DNA of 35,057 nucleotides from positions 1 through 35,057 of the forward strand of contig NZ_JAASAD010000026.1 of assembly GCF_012726175.1 (NCBI RefSeq), read 5' to 3'. Both the position numbers and the translations under genes were made by a program. Source of the stretch: Micromonospora sp. HNM0581. GTDB lineage: Bacteria > Actinomycetota > Actinomycetes > Mycobacteriales > Micromonosporaceae. Below, in pieces: positions 33,084 to 35,057 of the stretch. The stretch's first letter is position 1; every line of letters starts with the position of its first letter. Below the pieces are notes generated by a model that worked only from the letters and a program-made list of their open reading frames with translations, was not told where the DNA came from and ran no database searches.

Positions 33084-33716
33084 GTGGCTGTTGCTTCCGT
33101 GCTCGCCTTCTGGACCGTCGCGATCCTGCTCATCATCGTGCCGGGCGCCGACTGGGCCTTCACGATCGGTGCGGCGGTGCGGGGCCGCCCGGTGGCGGCC
33201 GCCGTCGGCGGGCTCGTGATCGGCTACACCGCGATGACCGCCGTGGTCGCCGCAGGCATCGGCACCCTGCTCGCCGGCACCCCCGCCGTCCTGACCACCC
33301 TCACGGTCCTCGGCGGCGCCTACCTCGTCTGGCTGGGCGTCAAGACGCTGCACAGGCCCTCGACCGGACCGAACGGGCCAGACGTGCCCGGACGGAACGC
33401 GCTTGCGCGTACCGGTCGTGCGACCCTGTTGAGGGGCATCGGCGTCAGTGGTCTCAACCCCAAGGCGCTGCTGCTGTTCGTGGCCCTACTGCCGCAGTTC
33501 GCCAACCCCCGCTGGGAGTGGCCCCTCACGGTGCAGCTGGCCCTGCTCGGAATGCTCTTCACCGCCACCTGCGGCGTCTTCTACGCCGTGATGGGGCTGT
33601 TCGCCCGCACGGTGCTCGACACGCGACCCAGGGCGGCCCGGGCCGTCAGCTGCGTCTCAGGAGCCGGCATGGTGCTCATCGGGCTCGGGCTGCTCGCCGA
33701 ACACCTCCTGGGATGA
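33084..33716 (+). CDS. LysE-family amino-acid exporter
   Basis: A 210-residue membrane transporter of the LysE/RhtB family, which exports amino acids or related compounds. Six membrane helices are visible: VASVLAFWTVAILLIIVPG, then VAAAVGGLVIGYTAMTAVV, PAVLTTLTVLGGAYLVWLGV, PKALLLFVALLPQF, TVQLALLGMLFTATCGVFY and VSCVSGAGMVLIGLGLL. The characteristic VPGAD motif closes helix 1, and NPKALLLF begins helix 4. GTG 33084 follows GGAAAGGG about 8 bases upstream. It is divergent from the Lrp-type regulator, the standard Lrp-LysE arrangement. The frame is intact. Confidence 0.92.
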   Translation: MAVASVLAFWTVAILLIIVPGADWAFTIGAAVRGRPVAAAVGGLVIGYTAMTAVVAAGIGTLLAGTPAVLTTLTVLGGAYLVWLGVKTLHRPSTGPNGPDVPGRNALARTGRATLLRGIGVSGLNPKALLLFVALLPQFANPRWEWPLTVQLALLGMLFTATCGVFYAVMGLFARTVLDTRPRAARAVSCVSGAGMVLIGLGLLAEHLLG

Positions 33717-34160
33717 ACGGCTCGTCGCAATCCGCACGCGCCGGAACTTGCGGCATGGTCTGCGAGAACGGGGCGGGATGACGAGCTGCGGCGATCCTGG
33801 GTCGACGACGTGACCGCTCTGGATCCGAGTATTTCGACGAGATCCAGAAGTGAGCACTTTTCATCCTGCGTAGCGGTTGGCTTCGACGTGGTGCAGAACG
33901 AGGATGGCCTGCACGATCGGGGTCGCTCGACGTGGACAGCAACGCAGCTTGTTCAGGATCTTCCGAGTCGATGGACATCAGGCGCGGCGGGAGCCGGAAT
34001 CACGTATTGCGTGCCGATGCTGTGCCCGCTGGCCGGGGGTTCGGCCGGTTCCCGGCCGGGTGGTGCTTGGCCAGTGGCGCGGAGCGCCTGGGGCGTTACG
34101 GTCGCGAAGTGGGCGATGCAGGGTCTCCGACTGTCGATCTTAGATTCCTGCGGCTGGTCC
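33717..34160. other. Gap without a convincing gene
   Basis: About 440 bases between the LysE gene and the convergent membrane protein. Several short open frames occur on both strands, but none has family-like motifs, a good ribosome site or a consistent codon bias. No strong terminator hairpin was identified. Confidence 0.45.
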
Positions 34161-34688
34161 CTACGGGAGGAGGTCGAGTGCCCACAGCACTCCGAAACCG
34201 ATCCCGGTGAAGGCGCTGGCCACGACGACCAAGACGAACGGACCGACGATGTCGCGGATCAGGGTGCCCACCGGGGCCGGCCTTGGTAGCAGCTCGATCT
34301 GGCCGCTCGGGAGGTGCCGGCGGACGAGGACGCGCTCGCCGACCCGCCCCGGGTTCCAGACCCCGTTGTCGATGGTGCACGTGAAGTCAGGGCCCTCCAC
34401 GTGCGCCGTCCAGAGGGTGTTGGATTCGGCGTCGTAGCGGCCGACCTTGTCGGTCAGCACCGCCCACGTGTCCTCCCCGAACAACCTGAGCTGCCAGGAC
34501 CGCCAGAGCATGAGCACGGCCTGCGCGGTCTGCCAGACGCCGATGAGGAAAAGGAGGCTGCCACCGACACCGATCAGCCACCGGTCGGTGTCGCTGTCAC
34601 GCGAGGCCAGACGGGTCACGACGCCAGCGAGCACGACCGCAGCCATTGCGCAGCCGACCAGCCGAGGCAGGCTTCGAGGCTTCCCCAC
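34161..34688 (-). CDS. Small membrane protein, unknown function
   Basis: About 175 residues from GTG 34688. Two N-terminal membrane helices are visible (LVGCAMAAVVLAGVVTRLA and WLIGVGGSLLFLIGVWQTA), then a soluble stretch with VLTDKVGRYDAESNTLWTAH, EGPDFTCTI and VGERVLVRRHLPSGQIELL, which has a DUF3592-like strand pattern (short β-barrel in actinobacterial membrane proteins), and a last C-terminal helix (FVLVVVASAFTGIGFGVLW). The open frame extends to 34913, but the region beyond 34690 is unrelated in character and includes the transposase stump at 34850. GTG 34688 has GGGAG 9 bases upstream. The DUF3592 resemblance is weak. Confidence 0.6.
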   Translation of the reverse strand: MGKPRSLPRLVGCAMAAVVLAGVVTRLASRDSDTDRWLIGVGGSLLFLIGVWQTAQAVLMLWRSWQLRLFGEDTWAVLTDKVGRYDAESNTLWTAHVEGPDFTCTIDNGVWNPGRVGERVLVRRHLPSGQIELLPRPAPVGTLIRDIVGPFVLVVVASAFTGIGFGVLWALDLLP

Positions 34689-34849
34689 GCGCCCAGCATC
34701 TCCCACGGCGTCAACCGGGATATCACCGGATCCGAGGGCGTGGCTCTCCAGGATGTGGCATGGGATGTCGTACGTATCCAGCTTGAGGTTGCCGGTTCGG
34801 GTAGCCACGGCCGGGTGGTGAACAGTTGTTCGAGCACGTCGAGGGCGGG

Positions 34850-34909
34850 GGCCAACTGCAGGTAGCGGATCGTCTGCCCGTAGCGGGTCTTGCGAGTCGA
34901 CGCCTTCAC
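34850..34909 (-). pseudogene. IS1634-type transposase, first ~20 codons
   Basis: From GTG 34909 the minus strand reads MKASTRKTRYGQTIRYLQLA, matching the start of IS1634-family transposases (relatives continue HNxWDPxxxxSRPxVL). After 34850 the homology ends abruptly and unrelated sequence follows. Just upstream, a short inverted repeat ACGCA-ATGC-TGCGT (34908-34921) overlaps the start. A 20-codon stump with no body suggests a deletion or recombination at the junction. Confidence 0.55.
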
Positions 34910-34921
34910 GCAATGCTGCGT

Positions 34922-35057
34922 AGCTTAAGTTGATCCTGGGGTGTGGTCTGCGGTTGTGTGGATGCTGTCGGGTGGTGCGGCGTGGCGGGCTGCGGGCCGA
35001 CGGGGTTGGCTGTTCTGATTCCGGGTCATGTCGGTGGATGCGGTGGTGCGGCCGGAC
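34922..35057. other. Window-edge sequence, nothing assignable
   Basis: No gene can be assigned. An ATG at about 35028 opens a short frame (MSVDAVVRPD) that runs off the end, so a gene may start here. Confidence 0.3.

Overview
The window is high-GC actinomycete DNA, most likely from a Micromonospora-like member of the Micromonosporaceae. This rests on strong third-position G/C bias, GTG starts, ALF-repeat/Hint toxins, DUF1778-GNAT pairs and an IS1380 element. No rRNA, complete tRNA or CRISPR array was found. It reads as an accessory region: mobile-element scraps, toxin loci and many broken genes around a few intact operons.

Left part (1-4440). An IS1380-type transposase abuts a damaged NADAR gene. 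A run of small genes follows: an uncharacterised protein, a small protein that looks like an ADP-ribosyltransferase fold, a second uncharacterised protein and a DUF2716/HAD chimera. NADAR enzymes reverse ADP-ribosylation, so this may be the remains of an ADP-ribosylation locus.

Toxin and envelope part (4445-15322). A secreted trypsin-like protein has lost all three catalytic residues and carries FG-GAP repeats. Next is a ~1,380-residue polymorphic toxin (ALF repeats, Ala-rich coiled coils, Hint autoprocessing domain, short C-terminal toxin) with a candidate immunity gene and a small membrane-anchored protein. On the minus strand, a GT2 glycosyltransferase and a large polytopic GT-C-like membrane protein form a pair.

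Junction (15323-16970). About 800 bases hold no convincing gene. They are followed by the C-terminal stump of a serine recombinase, a T-arm-like palindrome and a lone IS3-type OrfA.

Metabolic and regulatory part (16971-30310). Two ArsR repressors and two SRPBCC-type proteins share a GCTTATATA promoter motif in the same position relative to -35/-10 elements. Between them is a tightly overlapping operon: crotonase-fold enzyme, CoA-transferase, arylamine N-acetyltransferase, FkbM-like methyltransferase and aryl-CoA ligase. The last two carry frameshifts. Then come wrecked sugar/macrolide-type genes (amino-sugar N-methyltransferase, DegT-type aminotransferase, P450), a frameshifted propeller protein, a deleted UbiB-type kinase, an intact HxlR-SCP2 regulator and a deleted TldD/PmbA relative.

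Right part (30311-35057). An intact DUF1778/GNAT toxin-antitoxin pair is followed by an orphan, lower-GC cassette: a decayed YwqJ-like deaminase toxin and its YwqK-like partner. Then come a divergent Lrp regulator (one-base frameshift) and LysE exporter, a small membrane protein and the first ~20 codons of an IS1634-type transposase.

Caveat: several frameshifts are single-base losses, some in homopolymers, so some 'pseudogenes' could be sequencing errors. The larger internal deletions cannot be explained that way as easily.
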